From positions 1-53,068 of the forward strand of contig CAYYMT010000007.1 in assembly GCA_964472715.1 (NCBI GenBank): a stretch of 53,068 nt of DNA, read 5' to 3'. The DNA is from JAFGTP01 sp964472715. Its GTDB lineage: Bacteria > Fidelibacterota > UBA2242 > JAFGTP01. Within the stretch, counting starts at the first letter, position 1; each line of letters starts with the position of its first letter. The notes under the pieces were generated by a model. The model was not told the DNA's origin, ran no database searches, and worked only from the letters and a program-made list of their open reading frames with translations. Both the position numbers and the translations under genes were made by a program. Positions 8,227 to 16,221 of the stretch are shown piece by piece.

Positions 8227-9276
8227 TTAAAAACATTTCCCCGTCTTCTTTTTCTGGCAATCAGGCCCCGGGCACTTGTAACAGATTTCATTGGTGAGAT
8301 TTTTACCGCTGAAATATTCGGTGACATTTTCCAGCGTTGTAGTGGCAATATTGTTCAGCGCTTCCTCTGTAAAAAAGCCCTGGTGGGAGGTTATCAGGAC
8401 ATTGTTTAATGATAGCAATATAGTAAGGGTATCATCATCAATGATCTGGTTGGAGAAATCTTCAAAGAAATATTTGCTTTCTTCCTCGTACACGTCCAAA
8501 GCCGCCGACCCGATTTTTTGGTTTTTTAAACCCTCAATCAGCGCTTTGGTATCAATCAGATGGCCGCGGCCGGTATTCACGATCATCACACTGTTTTTCA
8601 TTTTCCTGATACTGTCAGCATTGATGATATGATAGGTACTTTTATTCAACGGGCAGTTCAGAGAAATTATATCCGATTCCCGGTAAATCCGATCCAGGTC
8701 CACATATTCAACAGATTTTTGTCCGGCAAATTCCTGATCCGGAAAAGGGTCATGTGCTAAAATTTTCATGCCGAACCCGGACATAATTTCAATAAAGATC
8801 TTACCGATTTTACCGGTGCCTATGACACCGAGCGTTTTACCGTGCATGTCAAACCCCTTAAACCCGTTTATCGTAAAATTGTTATCTTTGACACGATAAT
8901 AGGCCTTATGAATTTTGCGGTTCAGGGATAGAATCAGCGCTACTGTATGCTCCGCCACGGCATAAGGAGAATAGGCCGGCACCCGGACCACATGCATTCT
9001 GCCGTAGGCGGCTTTCAGATCCACATTATTGTAACCGGCTGAACGCAACGCTACCAGATTGATATCATAGCTGTTGAGTTTGTCGATCAGTTCACTGGTC
9101 AGTTGATCATTGACGAATATACAAACCGTATCCGCATCTTTGGCAAGAATAGCCGTTTCCGGTGTTAATTTATTATCAAAGAATTTGAGTTCATATCCAA
9201 AATTTTTATTGACTTTATTGAATACCTCACGGTCATAGGGCTTGGCATCAAAAAAAGCGATCGTCTTATTTTTCAT
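8227..9276 (-). CDS. D-lactate dehydrogenase-like 2-hydroxyacid dehydrogenase with cysteine-rich tail
   Basis: 349 residues. NAD-dependent reduction of a 2-ketoacid, most likely pyruvate to D-lactate. The Rossmann motif GTGKIG lies at 153-158. The catalytic triad is R237 (NTGRG), E266 (DVYEEE) and H298 (TSHQG), in the LdhA order. The C-terminus adds C332, C335, C340 and C348, a small cysteine cluster I have seen in LdhA-like proteins of anaerobes and which could bind a metal or act as a redox switch. AGGAGG precedes the ATG. A promoter-like TTGACC with AATAAT 16 bp on lies within the 83-bp upstream gap. Confidence 0.88.
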   Translation of the reverse strand: MKNKTIAFFDAKPYDREVFNKVNKNFGYELKFFDNKLTPETAILAKDADTVCIFVNDQLTSELIDKLNSYDINLVALRSAGYNNVDLKAAYGRMHVVRVPAYSPYAVAEHTVALILSLNRKIHKAYYRVKDNNFTINGFKGFDMHGKTLGVIGTGKIGKIFIEIMSGFGMKILAHDPFPDQEFAGQKSVEYVDLDRIYRESDIISLNCPLNKSTYHIINADSIRKMKNSVMIVNTGRGHLIDTKALIEGLKNQKIGSAALDVYEEESKYFFEDFSNQIIDDDTLTILLSLNNVLITSHQGFFTEEALNNIATTTLENVTEYFSGKNLTNEICYKCPGPDCQKKKTGKCF

Positions 9277-9359
9277 TTAGTTTCCTCCTGGCTCCCATAA
9301 AATTTTATCTATAATTATTGCACAACCATTGCGAAGGTCAAATAACCATTCACAAGATC

Positions 9360-9827
9360 TTACTGGTTGTCTTTCAAAGAGCAGACCACATCTTCTACAT
9401 GGCCGTTCACTTTTACTTTATTCCAGGCTTTTTCTATATTGCCTTCCGGATTGATCAGAAATGTTGAGCGGACAACACCATAGACTTCACGGCCAAACAT
9501 TTTCTTCAATTGCCACACATTATAGGATTTCAACACCTCTTTTTCCGGATCACTGAGCAGGGTAACCTTCAGGTTATGTTTATCAGCAAATTTCATATGG
9601 CTTTTTTCTGAATCCGGGGAAATACCGAGAACTTCGGCATTCAATTCTTTTATTTTTTCAAGTTCTTCAGAAAAGGCGATTGATTCTTTGGTACAGCCGG
9701 GGGTATTGTCTTTGGGATAAAAATACAATACGACCCATTTCCCCCGGTAATCTTTTAAACATACTTTATTTCCATCTTTATCGTTTAAACAAAAATCGGG
9801 TGCTTTCTGTCCTTCTGTTATCCTCAT
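9360..9827 (-). CDS. bcp: thioredoxin-dependent thiol peroxidase, Bcp/PrxQ type
   Basis: 155-residue peroxiredoxin that reduces H2O2 and organic hydroperoxides in the cytoplasm. The peroxidatic cysteine is C45 in FYPKDNTPGCTKES. The resolving cysteine found five residues later in E. coli Bcp is absent (CTKESIAF), so this is a 1-Cys-like variant, unless C13, C23 or the C-terminal cysteine (VVCSL) takes that part. It lies downstream of iorAB on the same strand, 38 bp away, with GAGGT ahead of the start. A role in protecting the oxygen-sensitive Ior enzyme is inferred. Confidence 0.9.
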   Translation of the reverse strand: MRITEGQKAPDFCLNDKDGNKVCLKDYRGKWVVLYFYPKDNTPGCTKESIAFSEELEKIKELNAEVLGISPDSEKSHMKFADKHNLKVTLLSDPEKEVLKSYNVWQLKKMFGREVYGVVRSTFLINPEGNIEKAWNKVKVNGHVEDVVCSLKDNQ

Positions 9828-9865
9828 GTTTTTACCTCATTGTCTGTTCGTTTTAAATCAAAATT

Positions 9866-10435
9866 TTAAATGGCTCCCAGTACTTTCATATTGCTTTCGT
9901 AAACTTTTGCGGGAACGGTTTCTTTTAATATCTCATCAATCATCTCAATTGTAAAGCCTTCAATCCAGTTGGCTTTGACCAGTTCTCCCAGGAGTACAAT
10001 ATTCTGCATTCGGGAATCGGGCAGGTCTTCCTTAAAGGCTCTTATTATTTCAGCATTTTTTTTAGATGCAAGTTCAGTCAGTATAGTTACATCAGGATAC
10101 TGATCGGTTCCCAGTCGATTGTCAATGGTTTGGAAATTAGCATCATAGTAAAGAACTTTTCCGCCCTCTCTTAACATTTCCGACATACCCCGCAGTGCTT
10201 CCAGTCGTTCCAGAGAAAGGACTAAATCCGCGCGGCCCGGCATAATTAACGGCGAATAGACCTTTTCACCGACACGCAATTGCGAGACTACGGAACCGCC
10301 CCTTTGGGCCAGGCCATGGGTATCAACGGCTTTTACTTTTTCCCCTAACTTATAAAATGCCCGGGACATAATTTCAGACAACAGGCCGATTCCCTGACCG
10401 CCAACACCAGTCATATATATATTTAGTTGTTTCAT
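9866..10435 (-). CDS. iorB: indolepyruvate ferredoxin oxidoreductase, beta subunit
   Basis: 189 residues, pyruvate/ketoisovalerate oxidoreductase gamma-type domain. The start MTGVGGQGIGLLSEIM and the later DTHGLAQRGGSVVSQLR are diagnostic. With IorA it oxidises aryl-pyruvates from Trp, Phe and Tyr breakdown to aryl-acetyl-CoA, passing electrons to ferredoxin. The start ATG shares one base with the iorA stop (TAATG), so the subunits are translationally coupled. Confidence 0.93.
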   Translation of the reverse strand: MKQLNIYMTGVGGQGIGLLSEIMSRAFYKLGEKVKAVDTHGLAQRGGSVVSQLRVGEKVYSPLIMPGRADLVLSLERLEALRGMSEMLREGGKVLYYDANFQTIDNRLGTDQYPDVTILTELASKKNAEIIRAFKEDLPDSRMQNIVLLGELVKANWIEGFTIEMIDEILKETVPAKVYESNMKVLGAI

Positions 10436-12300
10436 TATTTATCCTCCTTGTGTGAATGGTTGATCGCTTTCACGGGACAGGTCTGTATGCAGGAGCCATC
10501 ACCAATACAAAGATCTTCATTGATCGTTACGGAACCATCTTTTTGCCGGGTGAAGGTCGGGCAGCCGAATTTTTCTATACATTCGTAAGTCCGGTTGCAG
10601 GTCTCCTGATCCAGGTTCACATGTCGTTGCCTATAATTTGGCTTCTTTCGCTGTTTACGGGTGAATTTCAGCATACAGGGATGGGAGGCGATTACCACGG
10701 AAAACCCTTTGTATTCCAAAGCCTCTTTAATGTGTTGCGTGAGTTCGCTTTGTTTGTATGTGTCAACCCGGCGCAGAAATTTTACGCCGATAGTTTCCAG
10801 TAATTTTTGCAGCGGCACTTTATCACCAATTTCTCCGGTGCCGGCATGAGGTTGGTGGCCGGTCATAGCAGTGGTGCCATTTTCCATGACCACTAAGGTA
10901 AAGTCATGATCATGCATCACCGCGTTAACAACCCCTGGCAGGCCGGCATGAAAAAAAGTTGAGTCTCCAATAAAAGTGAGCACTTTGCGCTCCTGATTGC
11001 GAATGGATAAGCCGGCGCCGGTACCATTGGAATGCCCCATGGAAAGTAGTGATTGCCCCATGTAATAAGGACGGAAAAATCCCAGCGAATGACAGCCAAT
11101 GTCACCCACAGTAATAGTATTTTCCGGCAGTGCTTTTTTGATGGCATGAAAGGCCGAGCGGTGTCCGCAGCCGGGACACATTTGCGCCACACGGTCGCCA
11201 ACTTCAAGAGGTTCGGGAAAATTCATCGGCCTGAATAATTCAGGCCACTGATCCGATAGTATTTTCCAGGTTCGTTGCGGCAGAAGTTCGCCCACCAGAT
11301 CGTCATTTTCTTTACGCGACAGGATTTTGCAATCAATTTTTTCATCAAAAGCAAAGGCTTTGATTTCCTGTTCCAGAATTCTGTCCAATTCCTCCAGTAT
11401 CAGCACTTCCTCATGATTTTTTAGAAATTCTTTTACTTTTTGTTGCGGCCATGGAAAAGTGAAGCCTAATTGAAAAACATCAATATCCTCATCAATTTCC
11501 AATAAATTCTCCTGAATGGATAATACCGGCATTGATGATGTGATTATTCCCCGCTTTGTCGGCTTATTGGCGATTAATTTATTGAATGATGTTTCTTCCG
11601 AATATTTGCCAAGGGAAGTTAATTTTTCAAAGGCTTTTTTCTTAAGCGGAAAAACACTCTTTGTAATTGGCAGATAAGGGCCATTGGCCGGATCAAATTT
11701 TGATGTCCAGTCATGATCTGTTTCCGGTATATCACTGAATTCTATTTCTTCCTTGGCATGGCAGACATGTGTGGTCAGCCGTAAAAAAACCGGCATTTGA
11801 TGTTTTTTAGATAGTTTGGCAGCTGCCAGAAACATGTGATAGGCCTCTGTGGGAGTTGATGGTTCAAACATCGGAATATATGATTTTCTGGCAAAGTGGC
11901 GGTTGTCCTGCTCGTTTTGTGAAGAATGAGCGCCGGGATCATCTCCCAGAATAATGACCATACCACCGATGAGATTTAATAATCCCAGTTGGACGGCTGA
12001 GTCCGCAGCGACATTCAAACCCACTGATTTGAAAAAAACCGTTGACAGATGGCCATTAATACTGGCGCCGAAAGCGGTTTCCAGGGCAACTTTTTCATTG
12101 GTGGAATATTGAAAATAGAGATCGCGCTCTTCTTCCGGTACAGTTAAAATAGCGTTGGCGATTTCCGGCACCGGAGAACCGGGATAGGTTGTCGCGACAT
12201 TGACGCCGGCTTCAAACATGGCGCGGGCAATAGCATAATTGCCCATCATCATGCCGGTCCAGCCTTCTTTTTTAATTAATTGTCTGGCAAATTGATTCAT
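10435..12300 (-). CDS. iorA: indolepyruvate ferredoxin oxidoreductase, alpha subunit
   Basis: 621 residues. An N-terminal pyrimidine-binding domain (TTYPGSPVPEIAN) is followed by a thiamine-diphosphate domain (VGDIGCHSLG, then GDSTFFHAGLPGV). The C-terminal ferredoxin-like domain carries two cysteine groups, CNRTYECIEKFGCP and CIGDGSCIQTCP, for 4Fe-4S clusters. It performs oxidative decarboxylation of aryl-pyruvates with ferredoxin as acceptor, a fermentation route for aromatic amino acids in anaerobes. AAGGAGGAG ahead of the ATG is near ideal. The 106-bp gap to the CDF gene holds a 9-bp inverted repeat (12327-12335 with 12391-12399, TTCCGAAGA and complement) that could fold the leader. Confidence 0.95.
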   Translation of the reverse strand: MNQFARQLIKKEGWTGMMMGNYAIARAMFEAGVNVATTYPGSPVPEIANAILTVPEEERDLYFQYSTNEKVALETAFGASINGHLSTVFFKSVGLNVAADSAVQLGLLNLIGGMVIILGDDPGAHSSQNEQDNRHFARKSYIPMFEPSTPTEAYHMFLAAAKLSKKHQMPVFLRLTTHVCHAKEEIEFSDIPETDHDWTSKFDPANGPYLPITKSVFPLKKKAFEKLTSLGKYSEETSFNKLIANKPTKRGIITSSMPVLSIQENLLEIDEDIDVFQLGFTFPWPQQKVKEFLKNHEEVLILEELDRILEQEIKAFAFDEKIDCKILSRKENDDLVGELLPQRTWKILSDQWPELFRPMNFPEPLEVGDRVAQMCPGCGHRSAFHAIKKALPENTITVGDIGCHSLGFFRPYYMGQSLLSMGHSNGTGAGLSIRNQERKVLTFIGDSTFFHAGLPGVVNAVMHDHDFTLVVMENGTTAMTGHQPHAGTGEIGDKVPLQKLLETIGVKFLRRVDTYKQSELTQHIKEALEYKGFSVVIASHPCMLKFTRKQRKKPNYRQRHVNLDQETCNRTYECIEKFGCPTFTRQKDGSVTINEDLCIGDGSCIQTCPVKAINHSHKEDK

Positions 12301-12406
12301 CTCTCCTCCTTGATGTTATTTCAACCTTCCGAAGATCCCTTTGCTGGATTTGCGAAAAAAGGAAGTTTTATGCTCCTCTTGTTTGTTAGTTCTTCGGAAA
12401 ATTTTT

Positions 12407-13309
12407 CTAATGTTCGTTTATCAGGTTTTTATTGTGGCAGATGTCACATTCAAACTGCAGGGTTACATGGGTAATACCGTAGTCGCTTAATATCTGCTCA
12501 ATTTTATCCTGTATTGATTGTGTTTCACTGATCAGCATGTCGCTGACATCCACGTGGCTTTCAAAATGAATATCCTTTTCACCAATACTCCAAATATGAA
12601 TATGATGAATGCCGGATACTTCAGGAATTTTTTCCAGGTCTTTTTGAATTTTGTCCGGATTAATTGTATGGGGTGTGCCCTCCATCAGGATATGGGAGGA
12701 TTCTTTCAAAATTACAAGGCTCTCTTTCAGTACATACAACGCAATCAGAATGGTCAGCAGCGGATCAATCCAATAAATACTGTATACAGCGATCAAAATT
12801 CCTCCGATAATTACCGTAACTGATGACAGAGAATCGACAAATAAATGCAGATAGGCTGATTTTATATTAATATTCGTTTTAGAATCCCGGTGTAGCAACA
12901 AGGTGCCGGTGACATTGGCCACCAGACCGATTGACGCCACAATTATCATTAAGTGGCCTTCGATGGGATGTGGTGTTATAAACCGTTTGATGGCTTCATA
13001 AAATAAAAATATTGATACAAAAAATAGCACAGTCGCATTGATGACAGCCGCAAAAATTTCAGCCCTTTTAAGTCCGAAGGTGTGCCTGCTGGAAGTTTTG
13101 GCTTTTCTCAATTTCAGGGCGATATAACTGATAATGATAGCAATACCGTCAGTCAGATTATGCATGGCATCGGAAATTAGCGCCAGGCTTCCGGAAATTA
13201 TGCCGCCGATGATTTCTGCAATAGTGATAATAAAATTCATCGCCATCGTAAGAAACATACGAAATGTAGTAGAATTGTTCATTTTCATATCATGATCATG
13301 ATGTGCCAT
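12407..13309 (-). CDS. cation diffusion facilitator (CzcD/ZitB-like zinc exporter)
   Basis: 300 residues with six membrane segments. It exports Zn(II), and possibly Cd(II) or Fe(II), in exchange for protons. The N-terminus is a short His/Asp metal-binding leader (MAHHDHD). Site A residues appear in SDAMHNLTDG (TM2) and in HLFVDSLSS (TM5), the HxxxD pattern of zinc transporters. The C-terminal cytoplasmic domain has VSGIHHIHIWSIG and ends CDICHN. AGAGGA precedes the ATG. It lies 17 bp after msrBA on the same strand, so the two are probably co-transcribed. Confidence 0.9.
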   Translation of the reverse strand: MAHHDHDMKMNNSTTFRMFLTMAMNFIITIAEIIGGIISGSLALISDAMHNLTDGIAIIISYIALKLRKAKTSSRHTFGLKRAEIFAAVINATVLFFVSIFLFYEAIKRFITPHPIEGHLMIIVASIGLVANVTGTLLLHRDSKTNINIKSAYLHLFVDSLSSVTVIIGGILIAVYSIYWIDPLLTILIALYVLKESLVILKESSHILMEGTPHTINPDKIQKDLEKIPEVSGIHHIHIWSIGEKDIHFESHVDVSDMLISETQSIQDKIEQILSDYGITHVTLQFECDICHNKNLINEH

Positions 13310-13326
13310 TTAATCCTCTTTTTGTA

Positions 13327-14241
13327 TTAGTGGTTGAAAATTTTTCTGCGAAAGTGACAATAGGGTTGTTTGCCGGTTTTGTCATAATAATCCTGGTGAT
13401 AATCTTCGCCCATCCAGAATTTATGGGATTTTTTAATTTCTGTTGCTACTTTGTATTCTTTCTGCTCCAATTGTTTTTTTATTTTACGGGCGGTCTGTTT
13501 TTGTTCTTTATCGGTATAAAAGATGGCTGACCGGTATTGTTCGCCGATGTCTGGTCCTTGCCGGTCCACTTGTGTGAAATCATGGATCTCAAAGAATAAT
13601 TTTACTAAGGCTTCATAACTGGTTTTTTCTGAATTATAAACTACTTTTACAGTTTCAGCGTGACCGGTTTCGGCATAACAGACATCCTGGTAAGTCGGAT
13701 TTTTTGTATGACCGCCCATATAGCCCACATCAGTGGATATGACTCCGGGCGCTTCTTTAAAATAATGTTCAACGCCCCAAAAACAGCCGGCTGCGAAATA
13801 GGCGGTTTTTTGTGTATCCGGTACAAAATTCATTGAAATGGAATTGACACAATGTCGAATATTCTTATCGGTCAATTTTTCGCCGGTGAATACATGTCCC
13901 AGGTGTGCGCCGCAATTGGCACAGAGAATTTCCGTCCGGCGGCCGTCAGCGTCTGTTTGGCGTTTGATTGCGCCGGGAATTTCATCATCAAAACTCGGCC
14001 ACCCGCAACCGGAATCAAATTTATCATCAGATTTATACAGAGGCGCGTCACACCGTTTACAAGTGTAGGTGCCTTTGGATTTGTTATTCAGTAATTCTCC
14101 GGAATAAGGGCGTTCTGTGCCTTTATGAATAATCACTCTCTCCTCGTCAGGTGTCAACTTGTTATATTTCACTGGTTCCTCGCTTATTGTATCATTGACT
14201 GTTATTAACATTAGTAAAAGGATCATTATATTGGTTATCAT
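13327..14241 (-). CDS. msrBA: bifunctional methionine sulfoxide reductase, MsrB-MsrA fusion, exported
   Basis: 304 residues: signal-like N-terminus (MITNIMILLLMLITV), MsrB domain, then MsrA domain. In MsrB the zinc ligands are C61, C64, C107 and C110, and the catalytic cysteine is C131 (RHCVNSISMNF). In MsrA the catalytic cysteine is C153 (GCFWG). It repairs both the R and S forms of methionine sulfoxide in the cell envelope. Start chosen at ATG 14241 because AAAGGAGA lies seven bases upstream; the frame extends to 14268 but without a site. A large imperfect hairpin sits in the leader (14281-14320). Confidence 0.93.
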   Translation of the reverse strand: MITNIMILLLMLITVNDTISEEPVKYNKLTPDEERVIIHKGTERPYSGELLNNKSKGTYTCKRCDAPLYKSDDKFDSGCGWPSFDDEIPGAIKRQTDADGRRTEILCANCGAHLGHVFTGEKLTDKNIRHCVNSISMNFVPDTQKTAYFAAGCFWGVEHYFKEAPGVISTDVGYMGGHTKNPTYQDVCYAETGHAETVKVVYNSEKTSYEALVKLFFEIHDFTQVDRQGPDIGEQYRSAIFYTDKEQKQTARKIKKQLEQKEYKVATEIKKSHKFWMGEDYHQDYYDKTGKQPYCHFRRKIFNH

Positions 14242-14280
14242 GGTTGTCTCCTTTTTAGTTGGATGCAAATTTTGTAGTTC

Positions 14281-14320
14281 TTATAAGTTATCTGATCATA
14301 AAAGTTCAGATCCCTTATAA
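14281..14320 (-). promoter_or_regulatory. nested 40-bp imperfect palindrome in the msrBA leader
   Basis: Outer arms TTATAAG (14281-14287) and CTTATAA (14314-14320) enclose inner arms ATCTGA (14290-14295) and TCAGAT (14306-14311), with a symmetric two-base internal loop and a ten-base apical loop. It lies 40 bp before the msrBA start. It may be a repressor operator or an RNA hairpin. No T tract follows in the direction of msrBA, so it is not a classic terminator. Confidence 0.5.
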
Positions 14321-14394
14321 AAAGCACAAATTAGCCGGAGATGTTATTGAGTGTGGCGAATTTCAGGAGGAAGAAAAACTTAATGGGCCTGTTT

Positions 14395-14433
14395 AAAAAA
14401 TCAGAAAGCGACAATTGGATTTGCCGCTTCTGA
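14395..14433 (-). terminator. rho-independent terminator of the oxygen-defence operon
   Basis: Read on the minus strand, TCAGAAGCGGCAA pairs with TTGTCGCTTTCTGA with one bulge, and a run of six T follows (14395-14400 complement). It lies 44 bp beyond the last gene of the block that starts at 18909. Confidence 0.85.
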
Positions 14434-14476
14434 TAAATGACTGCTAATTGTCAGAATTTCAAAGAACAAAAAGTTT

Positions 14477-14737
14477 TTATTCTTTAATTTCCATTTTTAC
14501 GAGTTTGGCTGTAACACCGGGGAGCAGGTTTAGTTTGCGCTGCATTTCTTCGTGTTTGTCTTTGTCACCAACTACCTCAAGGATAATTGTGCCTACTTCA
14601 GAACAATTATCCAAACAATCTTCATGTAATCCCAGGCGGGTTTTGATATAACATCCCCATTCCGTCAGGATTTTTTGTACGGTTACAGCTTCTTTTTTCC
14701 GTTTGTTTACGACAATTAATAAAAAATCTTTTGTCAT
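14477..14737 (-). CDS. ACT-like protein resembling the iron-only hydrogenase system regulator (TM1266 family)
   Basis: 86 residues with a beta-alpha-beta-beta-alpha-beta layout. The pattern VQKILTEWGCYIKTRLGLHE, then GTIILEVVGDKD, then LNLLPGVTAKLVKMEI matches small ferredoxin-fold proteins of the TIGR03959/TM1266 group, usually found next to [FeFe]-hydrogenase maturation genes. No hydrogenase gene is in the window. Here it is the last gene of the oxygen-defence run. Extra cysteines appear in CYIKTR and HEDCLDNC. ATG 14737 has AAAGGAG upstream; the frame's earlier start at 14758 is rejected. A NikR-C or P-II-like small regulator is the alternative. Confidence 0.6.
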   Translation of the reverse strand: MTKDFLLIVVNKRKKEAVTVQKILTEWGCYIKTRLGLHEDCLDNCSEVGTIILEVVGDKDKHEEMQRKLNLLPGVTAKLVKMEIKE

Positions 14738-14801
14738 GCTAATCTCCTTTTTCACCAATAAAATAATCAGGTGAACACTTTGTCCACCTGATCTTGATTA
14801 T

Positions 14802-15314
14802 TTATTCTTCATCGGCCGGCTCGGTAAATGTTCTGCCAGACAATTCCTTGTCAAACATATACAGGCCATTTCCTTTGTCGCCGACTAAGTTGATGCGATC
14901 GAGCAATTCATTTGCTGTCGATTCTTCTTCAACCTGTTCTGTCACAAACCACTGTAAAAAGATCTCTGTGGCGTAATCATTTTCCTGGCGCGCTAAAGCG
15001 ACCAGTTCATGAATGGATTTTGTGACGAATTTCTCATGTTCAAGGGTTTTTTCAAACATATCTTTAACGGAATCAAACTCGCTGTCAGGTTGTTGGATGG
15101 TTTTAAGGACAATCTTACCACCCTGTTCATCTATGTAATCATATATTTTGCGGGCATGAAACATTTCTTCTTTGGCCTGCACATCCATCCAGTTGGCAAT
15201 ACCCGGTAAGCCTTCATGGGAAGCATGTGCTGACATGGCCTGATAAAGATAAGCCGAAAAGAGCTCTTTGTTGATCTGTTCGTTGAGAGCTTTTTCCATA
15301 TTTTCTTTTATCAT
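14802..15314 (-). CDS. ftnA: ferritin (non-heme, FtnA-like)
   Basis: 170 residues, the standard length. It stores iron after Fe(II) oxidation. Ferroxidase-centre residues are in place: E17, E50 and H53 (AKEEMFH), E94, and Q127 with E130 (TEQVEEE). It lies 24 bp after the superoxide reductase gene on the same strand. Sequestering free iron limits Fenton chemistry, so it fits the surrounding detoxification genes. Confidence 0.95.
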   Translation of the reverse strand: MIKENMEKALNEQINKELFSAYLYQAMSAHASHEGLPGIANWMDVQAKEEMFHARKIYDYIDEQGGKIVLKTIQQPDSEFDSVKDMFEKTLEHEKFVTKSIHELVALARQENDYATEIFLQWFVTEQVEEESTANELLDRINLVGDKGNGLYMFDKELSGRTFTEPADEE

Positions 15315-15338
15315 ATATATTTTCCTTCTGATTAGAGG

Positions 15339-15713
15339 TTAACTTTTCCACAATCCGTGAATATTGCAGTATTCACGAGCCCGTACTTCATCGGCTTCGA
15401 TGTGAAATACTGCTTTGGGTTCATCATCGGGACTGAGGTGTTGTCTGTAGGTTTTGCCGTCGGCAATCAACTCAATCCATTCAATATGATGTTTTTCTGT
15501 CATCGGATGGGTTTCATTTTCACCAATTTTTACGGTTACTTTGCCATTTTCTTTTTGAATAAATGGAACATGTTTTTCCTGGGAAGATTCTTCTGTTTGT
15601 TCTTCCATGAGTTTCATCTCTTCTCCGCAGCATACCAATGGCGCTCCTCCAACATGGACGATTTCCACGATATTGCCACATATTTCACATTTATATACTT
15701 CTCTTAACTTCAT
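15339..15713 (-). CDS. dfx: desulfoferrodoxin (superoxide reductase, two-iron type)
   Basis: 124 residues. It reduces superoxide to H2O2 without making O2, using electrons from rubredoxin. The desulforedoxin-like centre I has C9, C12, C28 and C29. Centre II has E46, K47, H48, H69, H75, C116 and H119, the full 4-His 1-Cys set with the catalytic Lys. GAGGC precedes the start. It is followed by ferritin and preceded by a rubrerythrin-like gene, all within about 25 bp of each other. Confidence 0.96.
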   Translation of the reverse strand: MKLREVYKCEICGNIVEIVHVGGAPLVCCGEEMKLMEEQTEESSQEKHVPFIQKENGKVTVKIGENETHPMTEKHHIEWIELIADGKTYRQHLSPDDEPKAVFHIEADEVRAREYCNIHGLWKS

Positions 15714-15732
15714 TGTTTTGCCTCATTTGGTT

Positions 15733-16209
15733 TTAGTTTAAAACTTCCTGTTTTAGTTCTGTTAACAGAACCACATGTTTCCTTTCTTCATCAATAATAG
15801 TTTCAATTTTTGTCTTTTCACCTTCAGGGACTAATTCTTTCATTTCCCTGAAATATGCAATTGTATCCAGCTCTTTTTCAATAGCAAACTGAAAAGCATC
15901 TTCAATAGTGTCAATTTTTTCAATAGTTCTATCGAATTTATTAAAGTTAAAAACGAGATTATCGGCATAGGCTTGCAGGTATTGAAAATATTCATCCTGA
16001 AAGCTTTCCGGTGGTTCATAATCTTCAAAGGATGACAGTAGTTTTTTGAAGGTCGCTTTGTGCTTGACCTCCTCTCCCGCCAATCGTTTAAATAGTTTGA
16101 TTACTTTTTCATTATCTAATTTATCTACCATACTCAGGTAGAATTTCTCACCGTTCTCTTCAATTTTGATAGCGAACTGATAGATTTCGCTGGGATTGAA
16201 AGTTGCCAT
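15733..16209 (-). CDS. rubrerythrin-like ferritin-family protein without a rubredoxin domain
   Basis: 158 residues. Two ExxH metal motifs (AGEEVKH and DEERKH) and glutamates in KIEENGEKFY and AIEKELDTIAYF give a di-iron four-helix bundle. No CxxC rubredoxin module follows, unlike the rubrerythrin at 17602. Probably a peroxidase or iron-handling protein; electrons could come from the separate rubredoxin. The start has GGAGGAGA. Only 12 bp separate it from the flavodiiron gene. Confidence 0.85.
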   Translation of the reverse strand: MATFNPSEIYQFAIKIEENGEKFYLSMVDKLDNEKVIKLFKRLAGEEVKHKATFKKLLSSFEDYEPPESFQDEYFQYLQAYADNLVFNFNKFDRTIEKIDTIEDAFQFAIEKELDTIAYFREMKELVPEGEKTKIETIIDEERKHVVLLTELKQEVLN

Positions 16210-16221
16210 AATCTCCTCCGT

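Noticed and set aside
9277..9359. Rex operator before the D-lactate dehydrogenase gene
   Set aside because: TTGTGAA-like half-sites are present, but no properly spaced inverted partner TTCACAA was found.
12301..12406. Protein-like frames in the gap between the CDF and iorA genes
   Set aside because: Both open frames lack a start codon and similarity; the 9-bp inverted repeat accounts for part of the pattern.
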